A DNA stretch of 64,000 bases from Candidatus Anammoximicrobium sp. (lineage in GTDB: Bacteria; Planctomycetota; Planctomycetia; Pirellulales; Pirellulaceae), in assembly GCA_012515235.1 (NCBI GenBank), contig JAAYYU010000075.1, positions 40,509 to 104,508 on the forward strand. Reading direction: 5' to 3'. The notes under the pieces are model-generated. The model searched no databases, was not told the origin of the DNA, and saw only the letters and a list, made by a program, of their open reading frames with translations. The position numbers and the translations under genes are program-made. Below are positions 42,202 through 51,457 of this stretch, one piece after another. Numbering within the stretch: position 1 is the stretch's first letter; the number at the start of each line of letters is the position of its first letter.

Positions 42202-44886
42202 TCATTCGGCGACACGCAAGATGCGCGTGTCGCCCTTCTTCAGGTCCAGGGTCGCCTGGGCGTCTCGGCCGACTGCTTGGCCGCTCAACAGATCGACGAT
42301 CTTGCCGCGGCGGCCCGTGTCGACGACCAAGGGGCCGTCCTGGGCGGCGTGCAGCACGAGGTAGGGACCGTTGGCGCAGACGTTGCAGTCCTGCTGGGTG
42401 AACAGGTGGACGCCGGCCTTGCGGGCCGCCAGACGCGCCAGCTCAGACGTGAGGCCCGGCGGTCCGACGAACAGCGACCAGCCGTCGGCGGTCTGTCGCA
42501 GGGCGACGGCGGCGGAGCCGTCCGGCCAGGTTGCCAGCGTCTCGGCGGGCGTGGCGTCTGCCGCGGCAAACAGCGGGGTGACTGGCTGCTTGACGCCCAA
42601 GCCTTCCTGAAATCCCAGCGTCTTGGCCGCCTCGGTCGGTTCGGCCCACGCGGCCTGACCGGCGACGGAGGTCAGCTTGAATCCCGTCAGTTCCTGCATC
42701 GCGTCCAGCGACGTGCCGCGCTCCTCATGATAGCCCGGCGCGTAGCACCAGACGCGCAGGCGGCCGCGCGTCGCGGCAAGCAGTTCGCGCCGCTGCTGGG
42801 GCGACAGGCGCCAGGAGGTGAGCAGCACGACCATCCGGGCCGGCACTCGTCCGGCCAGCAGATCGTCCTGCAGGTACTGGCCGTACGGCGCGCCCAGGCG
42901 GCCCAGCGCCCGGCGGACCTCGTACACGCCGGGCACCGTCACGACGTGCCCGCCGGCTGCGACGCGGCACATGCTGGGCTCGTCGATCACCGCCGCCACC
43001 TCCGGGCGGAACGGCAACGGCCGCTCCAGCAGCGGCTCGTCGAGCGCCTTCAGCCGCTCCATCTCCGCCCACATCCGCGGATCGTCAAACCAGCCGGTGG
43101 CGCCCAGATCCATCCACCACGTGCCGAAGTTGCGGACGGCGCATTGGCCCGTGTTCCGCAGCAGCAGCCGATTGGTGTCCTCGATCGTCGAGACGCCGTC
43201 ACTCCAGCCGGGGAACCGGCCGCTGCCCAGGTAGGTCCGCGTATCGTCCTCGTACAACCACATCTTGCCCGCCAGGGCGACGCTTTCCGCCGCAGTCATC
43301 GCCGGCCCGCTTTGCCCCAAGCCGCGGTCGAAATAGGAGATCGGCGAGCAGAGCACGTCGATGTCGGGGCAGTCCAGCACGCGCCGCAACGCGTAATGCC
43401 CGGCGGTGGCCGGACCGTTGCGGACCGCGCCGAATTCGAACACGTAGCCGTAGAAAAAGACCACCAGCTTGCGGCCCCGCGAAGCCTCCCGCGCCGCGCC
43501 AGCCAAGGCGCACACACAGTCGGCCATCATCTGCTGCTGGAACTCGGCAAAGTCGATCAGCGACCGGGCGGCCTGCGGGTCGTGCAGGATGCCTGCCGGG
43601 GCGGCGCGGCGTGACGCGGGCGTCGGAACGGCGGCCGAGGCGAGCGTGACCTGCGGGTCGCGCCACGCGGCCTGCAAGGCGGCATCGCCGTGATACCGGT
43701 CGGCCAGCCAGTCCCGCCAGGCACGCAAGTCGCCCGACGCATAGCCGTTCAACGCCGGCCCCCACGTCTCCTGATAAAACCACTCGCCCGTGTTCTGGCC
43801 GCAGGGATGATAGCCCGCGGTGCGGTCGCCGAATTTGTCCTCCAGATGGGCGATCAGGGCGGCCAGACGCGCTGCGGCAGCGCGGCGGTAGGCGGGCGAG
43901 GCCACGACCGCGCCGGTGTGCTTCTGCGGCCCCCGGTCCCAGACCATCACGTCGTCCGGATTCGCCTCCCGCCACCAGGCCGGCGGCTCCATGCCGATCC
44001 GCGGCAGGAGCAGCGCTCGAGGATTGGCCTTCAGCACGGTCTGGCATTGCGCGTCGGGGCCTGTCCAGTCCTCCGGTTGGCCGGGCTTGGGCCACGGCAG
44101 ATGGACCGGGAAGCTGACGAAGTCCACGCCTACGTCCGCCGCCAGTTGGATCTGCCGCGAGAACGGACTGGGCGGACCACCCAGATACGTAAACGTCTGT
44201 CCCGGGCGATAGAAGGCCAGCGTGAGATCGCGAGCCGGTTCCGCCCGAGCCCACAGACGGACGCGGTAGCGGTGGCCGGAGCGGAGCGCGAGATTGGCAT
44301 GGTGGTAGATGTGAAAGTCCGGCCAGCGGCCGTCCGGCGGATTCTTCAAGGTGACGCACAGGGCGGCGGATTTCTCGCGTCCCTGGCCGGGCTTGACGTC
44401 GATGGTTCCGACGGTGTTTTGCTCGCCGGGCGGCCAGAACGTCCAGGACCGCGTGAAGCTCTCCAGGCCCGACTCGAAGTCCTGGAGCGGCAGCACGTCC
44501 CGGCCCGTGGTCAGATCCACGACTCGGAGGTCGTCCAGGCAGACAACGCCGGGCGTCTGTCCGAAGCGAAGGTGCATGGTCGCGCGGGCCGGTTCGTCCT
44601 GGGCGGGAGAGAATTCAAACTCGATGTCCTGGCCGGCAGTCGCCAGCGGCAGCGGCCGCGAACCCGGCGCGCCCCAGAACATCCGCGCCCGAACCGGACG
44701 CCCGTCGACGACGATCCGCGGCGCGCCGGAGGCCGCATCGACGCGCACGGTCTCGACCGCTGCCGCCGGCTGCGCGAGCCACAGCAACAATCCGCCCGCA
44801 AGCCCCAGGTTCCAGATTCGGGCAACCGAGAATTTCTCCCCGGTTCCCTGCCAGCGACACGCCCGTCCGCCTCCAACGCCTTGCAT
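42202..44886 (-). CDS. Secreted GH42-like glycoside hydrolase
   Basis: An 894-residue protein whose start ATG 44886 is set by GGAGGGG 6 nt upstream. After a basic leader, the hydrophobic stretch LGLAGGLLLWLAQPAAA (about 28-44) acts as a signal peptide or anchor. Residues about 45-230 look like a carbohydrate-binding beta sandwich. The central part reads like a beta-galactosidase TIM barrel of the GH42/GH-A clan: CGQNTGEWFYQETWGPALNGY, YLGGPPSPFSRQ and LCSPISYFDRGLG. The C-terminal part has a Rossmann-like segment (VVLLTSWRLSPQQRRELL) as in GH42 trimerisation domains. The catalytic Glu pair was not proven by alignment. Periplasmic or cell-surface sugar release is expected. Confidence 0.75.
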   Translation of the reverse strand: MQGVGGGRACRWQGTGEKFSVARIWNLGLAGGLLLWLAQPAAAVETVRVDAASGAPRIVVDGRPVRARMFWGAPGSRPLPLATAGQDIEFEFSPAQDEPARATMHLRFGQTPGVVCLDDLRVVDLTTGRDVLPLQDFESGLESFTRSWTFWPPGEQNTVGTIDVKPGQGREKSAALCVTLKNPPDGRWPDFHIYHHANLALRSGHRYRVRLWARAEPARDLTLAFYRPGQTFTYLGGPPSPFSRQIQLAADVGVDFVSFPVHLPWPKPGQPEDWTGPDAQCQTVLKANPRALLLPRIGMEPPAWWREANPDDVMVWDRGPQKHTGAVVASPAYRRAAAARLAALIAHLEDKFGDRTAGYHPCGQNTGEWFYQETWGPALNGYASGDLRAWRDWLADRYHGDAALQAAWRDPQVTLASAAVPTPASRRAAPAGILHDPQAARSLIDFAEFQQQMMADCVCALAGAAREASRGRKLVVFFYGYVFEFGAVRNGPATAGHYALRRVLDCPDIDVLCSPISYFDRGLGQSGPAMTAAESVALAGKMWLYEDDTRTYLGSGRFPGWSDGVSTIEDTNRLLLRNTGQCAVRNFGTWWMDLGATGWFDDPRMWAEMERLKALDEPLLERPLPFRPEVAAVIDEPSMCRVAAGGHVVTVPGVYEVRRALGRLGAPYGQYLQDDLLAGRVPARMVVLLTSWRLSPQQRRELLAATRGRLRVWCYAPGYHEERGTSLDAMQELTGFKLTSVAGQAAWAEPTEAAKTLGFQEGLGVKQPVTPLFAAADATPAETLATWPDGSAAVALRQTADGWSLFVGPPGLTSELARLAARKAGVHLFTQQDCNVCANGPYLVLHAAQDGPLVVDTGRRGKIVDLLSGQAVGRDAQATLDLKKGDTRILRVAE

Positions 44887-45000
44887 GGAATCCCCTCCGT
44901 CCAGCCAATCCTCGATGGTCACACCCGCGGTCAGGCTACCGGAACCGGCCTGATTTTGAAACCGGGGGAAGCGTTTCCGTCTCGCCCGCCGGTCACGCGA

Positions 45001-48000
45001 TCAGGGGGAAAGGCGAAAGACGTACAGCGTCTGGCCCGCAGCGCTGGGGACGGCGGCGACCAGCGTGCCGTCGGGCGAGACGGCCATGGTCTGGACGTAC
45101 AGAACGGTTCCCAGCGAGATGCAGGCGGTCTGTTGGCCGGTCTGGATTTCCCAGACGCGGAAGTTCCCCTGACCGCCGGAGAGGAGCCGGCGGCCGTCGG
45201 GCGTAAACACGAGGCTCCATTGGATTTCGTGCTTTCCCGTCTCCAGCGAACGCATCCGCGAAGTCTCTGTCTCCCAGACACTGATCGCGTAGCTGTGGCT
45301 GCAGGCAATCTGCGAACCGTCCTGGGCAAGGGAAACCGCGTGGACGGTCGATGGGGCCAAGGACAGCTTGCGAGTGATCGTGGAGGTCTGCAAATCGACC
45401 CACACCAACTCCTTGCCATCGCTGGCCAAGGCGACTTCGCCGTCGGACGTCAGGCGGATGGCCCGGATCGATTGTTCGAGCGAAGCCAGCGTCCGCGCCT
45501 GGAACGTCGGCCCCGGTCGCTGCCAGGCCAGGCGGTTGTCTTCGCCGCCCGTGACGAGGAAGCTCCCGTCAGGGGCGGGGGCGATGCAGCGGACCGCCTT
45601 CTGATGGACGCTCAGGGAGTCGGACATGCCGGCCGATTCCAGCAGGCCGCCCGCGCCCAGATGCCACACCTGAATCATCCCGGACGACCCGCCCAACATC
45701 AGACGCAGGCCGTCCGGAGTGAAGCTCAAGGCCGTGATTTGTCCCAACGGTCTCAAGTTGGTCTGCTCCGACAAACGGCGTCCGGATGGGACCTCGAAGA
45801 GGATGACCGCCGAGTCCATCTTGCCCACCGCCAGGACTCGGCCGTCGGGCGAGAAGGCCAGGGAAGTGACGTTCCAACCCAAGTCCGAAAAACGCTGAAC
45901 CACCCGTTCCGAATCGAGAGGTGCGACGTCCGGGGCGGAGGCGGGAAGCGGCATGAACTCGACAACGGCGGGGGGACCGACCTCGCTCCGGGGCACTGGC
46001 TGCGCGGCCCGATCGCGGGCCGGCGGGAAAGATCGCGTGCTGGAGATCGCGGGCGTGCGCGGGGGCACTGGCTGCGCGGCCCGATCGCGGGCCGGCGGGG
46101 GCGCCGGGAGCGGTCGCGGCCCATCGCCCGCTGGACGCGAATTCACCGGCACCTCGAGGGGACGCAGCGGCGAGTCCGGCGACGCGCGATCGGCTTTCGG
46201 CCTGCCCGGCCAAAGGATGATCGCGGCGTTGATGGCAAGAACACCCGCCGCAACGAGAACGACAATCCACGCCGCCGCCGACACGGGGGTTCGAGTGCGT
46301 TTCGCAGGCCCGCCAGCCACCTGGATTCTGGCCTGGGCGACCTTCCAGCGAGCATGGAGCAGATCCCGTTGGCTGCGGATCTTTTGCAGCGTGGCGTTGA
46401 CCTGGGCCAAGCGCACGCGCATGGTCTCCAGTTCCCGCTGCTGCTCCGCGATGTCGTCCGCCAAGTGGTCGCCGGCTTGCCGGCACGAGGTTTCTTCCTG
46501 CTCTGCCTGCCGGACGTGGTCTTCGTCGGTGGCAGAGTCGGCTCGGCGGCGCGCCGCGGCCGCCGCGCGGCGCTGATCGGCAAACTGCCGCTTCAACTCT
46601 TCCAGAACTTCTTCGGCCTCCGTCACCAACTGCTGCAGGCTGGCGTGACGGCGTTCGTATTCGGCGACTGCGCCGTCGACTTGCTGCTGTGTGTCCTGCC
46701 AACGCTGGACGAATTGGGGAGTGCGTCCCCGCGTCAAGCCAAACAACCAGCTGCGTACCCGTTGGCCGCGATCGCGCGCCGCGCCGGCCAGTCGTTGCCA
46801 GCCCCTGACGGGAGCCTCGCCCTGGTCCAGGTCGGCGGGCCACGGCGGCGACTCCACGAACACCGGGGCCTGGATAATCACCGTCCTGGGCCGGCTACGG
46901 GCAACGGGCGCGACGCCCGCGGGCTTCGGGTCGGACGACACCGCTTGGCTGGCCCGGAAAGCCCGCAGGTCGGCGAGCGTTTCTTCGGCGGTCTGGGGGC
47001 GGTCCGCAGGCGACTTGGCCAGCAACCGGTGGACGATCCTGCAGAGCGAGTCGGGAACTTGCGGCGCCGCATCGCACAGCGGCGGGGGCGGCTCGTACAC
47101 GTGCTGAAAGATCATCGCCGTGGGGCTGTCGGCCTCGAACGGCAGTTTTCCGCTCAACATCTGATACATCAAGACGCCGATCGAATACAGGTCGGACCGG
47201 GCGTCCAAAACCTGGCCTCGGCCTTGTTCCGGCGAGATGTAATCCACCGTACCCATGACGACGCCGGTGGCGGTCATCTTGGTTCCGGCGACGACCGACT
47301 TGACCAAACCGAAGTCGGCCAGCAGCGCGCGGCGGTTCACGCGATCCAGGAGGATATTGGCGGGCTTGACGTCGCGGTGGACGATCCCCTGCTTGTGCGC
47401 CGCCGCCAATCCGGCCAGCGTCTGCTCGACGATGGCCAGCGTCTGCTCGACGCTCAAACGCTTGCAGCGGGCCAGCAGTTCGGCCAGCGATTCGCCTTCG
47501 ACGCACTGCATGGCGAAGAAGTGCAAGCCTTGGTCTTCGCCGATGAAGTGGATTTGCACCACGTTGGGATGCGTCAGCCTGGCGACGGCGGCGGCCTCGG
47601 CCCGAAATCGCCGAACGAAATCCTCCTGCCGCGCCAACTCCGGGGGCAGCACCTTGATCGCCACCTTCCGTTCCAGCGCCGGATCGTAGCCCTGGTACAC
47701 GTCACCCATGCCGCCGCGGCCAAGTCGGGCGACGATCTGAAAGTGCCCCAACGATGAGAAGGGCAGAGCCTCGTCCGCGTTCTTCCCCAGTCCGGTCGCC
47801 GGCCCCTCGCTGGGGCAATCACCCACTGCTTGCCGGACGGCGGACGCAAATTGGCTCACCGCCGTAAAGCGGGCGTCCTCCTGATAGCCCAGCGCGCGGT
47901 CGATCAGTGTCCGGACCGCGTGGGGAACCGCAGCCTTCGTCCGCGGGCTGCTCAGATAGGCGGAGACCGGTTCGCCGGTGCCCAGACGGCACAGCAGCGT

Positions 48001-48387
48001 TCCAAGCTGGTAGAGGTCGATCGAGACCGGGTCCAAGGAGATGCGCGCGTCGGAGAGGACTTGGCGCGCCGCATTGGCCTCCGTGGGAAGTTCGATCACG
48101 CGGCGGCGGCGCAGCGGCGGAGGACAGTGGTCCGGGGCGGAGAAAGGACCGCCGAACGAGCACGAGGCGCCGGGCGACGCCAACGTGACGGCTTGCGATG
48201 ACACGTCGGCGCGGACGGCCGCCATCGAGATCGTCCCGTGCAGCCGTCCGGATTCGTGCAGCGTTCGGACGCTCTGGGCGGCGCCCAAGACAATCTGCAA
48301 GGCCACCGTCCAAGGGAGTTGTCCCTGTGCCTGCAGCAACGACGACGCGGCGGCGAGTTGCGGCTGCTCGTTGAGCTTCTCCGGCAT
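45001..48387 (-). CDS. Pseudokinase-kinase-WD40 transmembrane signalling protein
   Basis: A 1128-residue protein, ATG 48387 preceded by GGGAG. Residues about 20-200 are a degenerate kinase lobe: LHESGRLHGTISMAAVRAD sits where HRDLKPxN would be, without catalytic residues. Residues about 210-480 are a full Hanks kinase with RLGRGGMGDVYQGYD, VAIKVLP, HRDVKPANILLD, DFGLVKS and YISPEQ. A coiled coil (about 565-680) and a transmembrane helix (IVVLVAAGVLAINAAIILW, about 710) follow, then a Pro/Arg linker with a 38-nt duplication. Residues about 805-1125 form about seven WD40-like blades (VTSLAFSPDGRVLAVGKMD). The WD40 propeller would lie outside the membrane as sensor. It lies downstream of the pspA gene. 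Confidence 0.88.
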   Translation of the reverse strand: MPEKLNEQPQLAAASSLLQAQGQLPWTVALQIVLGAAQSVRTLHESGRLHGTISMAAVRADVSSQAVTLASPGASCSFGGPFSAPDHCPPPLRRRRVIELPTEANAARQVLSDARISLDPVSIDLYQLGTLLCRLGTGEPVSAYLSSPRTKAAVPHAVRTLIDRALGYQEDARFTAVSQFASAVRQAVGDCPSEGPATGLGKNADEALPFSSLGHFQIVARLGRGGMGDVYQGYDPALERKVAIKVLPPELARQEDFVRRFRAEAAAVARLTHPNVVQIHFIGEDQGLHFFAMQCVEGESLAELLARCKRLSVEQTLAIVEQTLAGLAAAHKQGIVHRDVKPANILLDRVNRRALLADFGLVKSVVAGTKMTATGVVMGTVDYISPEQGRGQVLDARSDLYSIGVLMYQMLSGKLPFEADSPTAMIFQHVYEPPPPLCDAAPQVPDSLCRIVHRLLAKSPADRPQTAEETLADLRAFRASQAVSSDPKPAGVAPVARSRPRTVIIQAPVFVESPPWPADLDQGEAPVRGWQRLAGAARDRGQRVRSWLFGLTRGRTPQFVQRWQDTQQQVDGAVAEYERRHASLQQLVTEAEEVLEELKRQFADQRRAAAAARRRADSATDEDHVRQAEQEETSCRQAGDHLADDIAEQQRELETMRVRLAQVNATLQKIRSQRDLLHARWKVAQARIQVAGGPAKRTRTPVSAAAWIVVLVAAGVLAINAAIILWPGRPKADRASPDSPLRPLEVPVNSRPAGDGPRPLPAPPPARDRAAQPVPPRTPAISSTRSFPPARDRAAQPVPRSEVGPPAVVEFMPLPASAPDVAPLDSERVVQRFSDLGWNVTSLAFSPDGRVLAVGKMDSAVILFEVPSGRRLSEQTNLRPLGQITALSFTPDGLRLMLGGSSGMIQVWHLGAGGLLESAGMSDSLSVHQKAVRCIAPAPDGSFLVTGGEDNRLAWQRPGPTFQARTLASLEQSIRAIRLTSDGEVALASDGKELVWVDLQTSTITRKLSLAPSTVHAVSLAQDGSQIACSHSYAISVWETETSRMRSLETGKHEIQWSLVFTPDGRRLLSGGQGNFRVWEIQTGQQTACISLGTVLYVQTMAVSPDGTLVAAVPSAAGQTLYVFRLSP
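45990..46099. repeat. 38-nt direct duplication in the kinase-WD40 linker
   Basis: The stretches 45990-46027 and 46062-46099 are identical over 38 bases (starting GGGGCACTGGCTGCGCGGCC) with a 72-nt period, an exact 24-codon step. They encode Pro-Ala-Arg-Asp-Arg-Ala-Ala-Gln-Pro-Val-Pro twice. Confidence 0.9.
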
Positions 48388-48548
48388 GGCGGCTCCCGGA
48401 AACCAAACAGGATTGTGCGAAAGGAGGCACAGGCCTCCTTTTGTGCGAAGCACCTCACGGGCCGTTCCGGCAAGAGGTTCCTGTGGCCTTTTCACGCAGC
48501 CGGAGACCGCAGTGTCTTGCCGGCCCTGCGCCGGGCAAGGGAGTCGCT

Positions 48549-48565
48549 ATCTCGCATTGCGAGAT
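48549..48565. repeat. Short hairpin downstream of pspA
   Basis: ATCTCGC and GCGAGAT with a 3-nt loop, 31 nt after the pspA stop on the minus strand. There is no T-tract, so it is more likely an RNA-stabilising or partial terminator stem. Confidence 0.45.
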
Positions 48566-48595
48566 GATTCTCTTGCTGTCCGCAGCGCGAAAGGG

Positions 48596-49285
48596 CTACT
48601 TTTTCCTCTTCAGTTTTTTCTTCAGTTCCAGCAGTTCGGCTTCGGTATCCGAGAACTCGCCACTGGACTCGATGTCGTCTGCGACGTCCTCGGCCTGGCG
48701 CTCGTTGCGGGCGAGTTCCGAGAACGCCTCGGCTTCGGCTTCGGCCATTTCCACTTTGCGGGCCAGGCGGTCGAACTTGTCGAACGCGTCTTGCTTCAGC
48801 TCCGGTGTCAAGCCGGCCTGCGACTGAGCGGCTTTCGCCCGCACCTGCGCCGCTTTCTGCCGGGCGGTCAGCGTGCCCAGACGCCGCTGCGCATCCTTCA
48901 GCTTGGCCTGCATGGCCTCCAGTTGTCGCCGCAGCGTTTGGCTGGCCTCCACCGCCGCCTCGTGCTGGTCGCGGAGGGCGGCCGCGATCTTCTCGTATTC
49001 TCGCTTGCGGGTGATCGCCTTGCGAGCCAGATCGTCGTCGCCCGCCTTGACGGCGGTCTCGGCGCGATCCGTCCAGACGGTGACTTGGGCCTCGTTCGAG
49101 GCGAGTTCCTTGGCGACGTTTTTTTCGCTCGCCATGGCCCGCACCACGTCGGGCTTCGCGGTGGCAATCGCGTCCTCCATCTCGCGGATCGCCTGCCTGA
49201 GCATCTTCTCAGGGTCTTCGTATCCTTCGACCATGTCATTGAAATTCGCAGAAATAATGTCGGAAATTCGTTTGAAGAGTCCCAT
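48596..49285 (-). CDS. pspA: PspA/IM30-family membrane-stress protein
   Basis: A 229-residue coiled-coil protein, ATG 49285 with GGGAG 8 nt upstream. The start MGLFKRISDIISANFNDMVEGYEDPEKMLRQAIREMEDAI is typical of PspA/Vipp1, including the amphipathic N-terminal helix and the DPEKM..Q...EM segment. The rest is a helical hairpin ending in a Lys-rich tail (ELKKKLKRKK). These proteins coat damaged inner membranes. An ECF-like sigma gene lies upstream and the kinase-WD40 gene downstream on the same strand, separated by gaps of 350 and 208 nt, so co-transcription is uncertain. Confidence 0.92.
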   Translation of the reverse strand: MGLFKRISDIISANFNDMVEGYEDPEKMLRQAIREMEDAIATAKPDVVRAMASEKNVAKELASNEAQVTVWTDRAETAVKAGDDDLARKAITRKREYEKIAAALRDQHEAAVEASQTLRRQLEAMQAKLKDAQRRLGTLTARQKAAQVRAKAAQSQAGLTPELKQDAFDKFDRLARKVEMAEAEAEAFSELARNERQAEDVADDIESSGEFSDTEAELLELKKKLKRKK

Positions 49286-49637
49286 GTTCGTGCTCCCGGT
49301 ACGTGTGGCTGAAGTGCAAGACGTTGAACGTGAGTTTCCCTGACGGCAGCCCCGGTCACAGCAGCGCGGCTCTTGCGAGCAGCCGTGGCTCTTGTCGCCG
49401 GGAAGAGCTTTCCCCGATATTCCCCTGCCTGTCGGTATTCCCCTGACTGTCACTTTCTTGATGTAGCGAGAACCGTCGTCCAGTAAGCCCGTTGGTCTGC
49501 CACGCGGAAATTTCTGCCTGGCAGGATTCCCCGGCTGCGGCCGGGAGCGAGTTGACCTGGTGCCGTAACCATAAGGTATCGTGGTGTTTGCAACGACGCA
49601 AGATTTCGCCGCTCGCGTTGAACGTCCCGCTTTGGGT
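49286..49637. other. Intergenic region between pspA and the sigma factor gene
   Basis: 350 bases with no gene. It has two near-identical 16-nt blocks, TATTCCCCTGCCTGTC (49418-49433) and TATTCCCCTGACTGTC (49436-49451), at an 18-nt step just before the pspA leader. Their placement suggests a binding site for a regulator; no protein is known. Confidence 0.4.
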
Positions 49638-50492
49638 TCATGTGCCCGTTGGGCTGGTCGTGGCTACCGCAGCGATCAGCATGGCCGCCGTGTCGGCCCG
49701 GGCCTGGGAATCTGGAGACGGATGCGTCCCGGAGACCGTGCGCTGATGACATTCCCGCACAGCCTTCTCGATGCCGCCATGTGCCCGCAGATAGTCAGAC
49801 AGTTGGCTCCACTCGGCGCGGAATTCGTCGTCCTCGGCTCCTTCGCCGCCGTACTTCTGCACGTGCTGCCGCACCGCCCGTTCCAACTCGCGCGCCAGGC
49901 GTTTCGTAGCCGCCTTGTAGTAGTTCTCCGCCGTAGCCGCGGGAATCTGCAGCATCGAGGCGACTTGGGACAGCGGCAGCTCTTCGCACAGCCGGCCGTA
50001 CAGCACCCGGAAGTAATCGCCCTTTCCTGCCCCGTGCAGGTGCTCCAGCAGCGTCTGGACGCTACGTTCCAACAGGTCGTCGACCCACGCCTGATAGAAG
50101 ACATCCGCCTGTTCCTGAGACGGTTCGTGCGCAGGGAGGATGGAGGGCGGCAAGTCGTCCGCGGGGCCTTGGGCCAGCCCGCGCAGCACGCGGTTTCGCC
50201 CATGTTCCACCCGAGCCCGATTGGAGATGACATGGCGGGCCACGGAGCAAAGCAGGGTCCGCAGCCGCGCTGCCCGATGGGCCTGCCAGCGCGAGAGCAG
50301 TTGATTCCGGACAATCGCCTGCAGCGTCTCGGCCGCCACGTCTTCGGCATCGGCCAACGACAGTCTGCCCCAACGTCCGGCGAAGGCACACAAGGCCAGC
50401 CAATAGTCGTCCAAAAAGTCCAGCCAATCGGTGTCACTCCCGCCGCTGGACAGCCGCCGAATCAACGTCAGTCGCGTTTCGGGAAAAGTCAT
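49638..50492 (-). CDS. ECF-like RNA polymerase sigma factor with C-terminal extension
   Basis: A 284-residue protein starting ATG 50492. Region 2 (FLDDYWLALCAFAGRWG..LADAEDVAAETLQAIV) and region 4 (LPLSQVASMLQIPAATAENYYKAATKRL) are recognisable but diverged. About 100 residues beyond region 4 (QHVQKYGGEGAEDDEF...) form an unrecognised tail, ending with a Thr/Ala-rich stretch. Such extensions in planctomycete ECF factors are presumed regulatory. It lies upstream of pspA on the same strand, so a role in envelope stress is possible but not shown. Confidence 0.75.
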   Translation of the reverse strand: MTFPETRLTLIRRLSSGGSDTDWLDFLDDYWLALCAFAGRWGRLSLADAEDVAAETLQAIVRNQLLSRWQAHRAARLRTLLCSVARHVISNRARVEHGRNRVLRGLAQGPADDLPPSILPAHEPSQEQADVFYQAWVDDLLERSVQTLLEHLHGAGKGDYFRVLYGRLCEELPLSQVASMLQIPAATAENYYKAATKRLARELERAVRQHVQKYGGEGAEDDEFRAEWSQLSDYLRAHGGIEKAVRECHQRTVSGTHPSPDSQARADTAAMLIAAVATTSPTGT

Positions 50493-50691
50493 ACCAAGAA
50501 CCGGTTCCAGAGGGCGAATGCACCCCGACTATTGAAGCACCGGATACCGTTCCTGTCCAGAGTCAGACCGCCCCACTCGGAACGTCGGAAGCGGCTGATG
50601 CGAGTCAGGCCAAGATTCTCTGCACGATCGGGACCCAGGAGAACCATTCCCGGAAGAAGGCTCAACTCTTCCAGGACTTCTTGCCAGCGGC

Positions 50692-50904
50692 GTGTTGCTG
50701 CGGCTTCCGGAGCCGATGCGGCGCGCCCGGACGTTGGAGATCGGGATGCAGAACGCCGGCCTGGGCGCAACGCTGGCGACCCAACTGTTCACCAGCGACG
50801 CCGTAGCTCTGACGCCGGCCATGTACGCCTTTGGCTGCATGTTGACCGGGACGCTGTTGGCCAAGCTCTGGTCCTACCGGCCTTCGGCTGATTTCCAGAT
50901 GTAG
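50692..50904 (+). pseudogene. C-terminal remnant of a bile-acid:sodium symporter (BASS) family transporter
   Basis: About 60 residues, RRARTLEIGMQNAGLGATLATQLF...ALTPAMYAFGCMLTGTLLAKLW, match the last helices of BASS transporters, including the conserved E-x-G-M-Q-N-x-G-L-x-x-x-L-A core. Full members have about 300 residues and around ten helices. The preceding 200 bases show no in-frame continuation that I can recognise, so only the 3' end survives. It is flanked by the sigma factor gene and a small lipoprotein gene on the opposite strand. Confidence 0.7.
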
Positions 50905-50917
50905 CCCGCACGCGGCA

Positions 50918-51103
50918 CTATTCGCCTGAGCCGCAATAAACGTGCCTGCCCACGCCGTACGGCGGCAGCAGGCGGTGCAGGACGACCGGGGCGGCGTTGC
51001 GATGGACGACGACCTCGCGGCCATTGCGGATCTCGACGTGTCTGCCTGTCGCTGCACAGCCGGGCAGAGCCAACAGCAGCAAGAGAAGCAACCAGTCTCT
51101 CAT
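50918..51103 (-). CDS. Small lipoprotein
   Basis: A 61-residue protein too short to stand out without its signals. ATG 51103 is preceded by AAGGAGGG 8 nt away. Residues 1-16 (MRDWLLLLLLLALPGC) form a lipoprotein signal with lipobox LPGC, cleaved before Cys16. The mature part contains HVEIRNGREVVVHRN and a Cys near the end. No family is recognised. It would be anchored to a membrane facing the periplasm or outside. Confidence 0.7.
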   Translation of the reverse strand: MRDWLLLLLLLALPGCAATGRHVEIRNGREVVVHRNAAPVVLHRLLPPYGVGRHVYCGSGE

Positions 51104-51457
51104 GGGTGAAACCCTCCTTGGCACTGCTGCGAACCGGGGCTTGCGGGTTCTTGACGCCCGTCCAGCCGCAGTGCTCTTGCTCCAGTCACGGGTGCAGAAT
51201 GGCGGCGTTTGCGTTTCGGATCGAATTTGGCGAGTGTGCCGAATCTGGCGGTTGCATCGCCGGGTGGGGAATTCGCGTCGCAAACAGTGACGCGAAACAC
51301 GCCGTCCGCCGCCTCTGCCCTCCCTGGATGTGTCTGTTCCCTTTTCTATTTCGGACGGAACCAAGGCGTTCTTTGGCCTTTGCCCAGGTTGCCGCCAGCG
51401 TCGCGGAACTGCAGCCACTTTACCTGCCACGAACGGTCTATCTTCCGGCGCGTTTTA
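51104..51457. other. Intergenic region upstream of the small lipoprotein gene
   Basis: About 350 bases with no supported gene. It is the leader of the lipoprotein gene and is followed by the 98-nt inverted-repeat element. Open frames here lack ribosome sites and protein-like composition. Confidence 0.4.

Noticed and set aside
43690..47757. A 1355-codon open frame on the plus strand opposite the GH42-like and kinase-WD40 genes
   Set aside because: Its residues are Arg/Gly/Ala-rich without motifs, and the minus strand carries clear domains throughout. Long antisense frames are expected in high-GC genomes with few A/T-ending codons.
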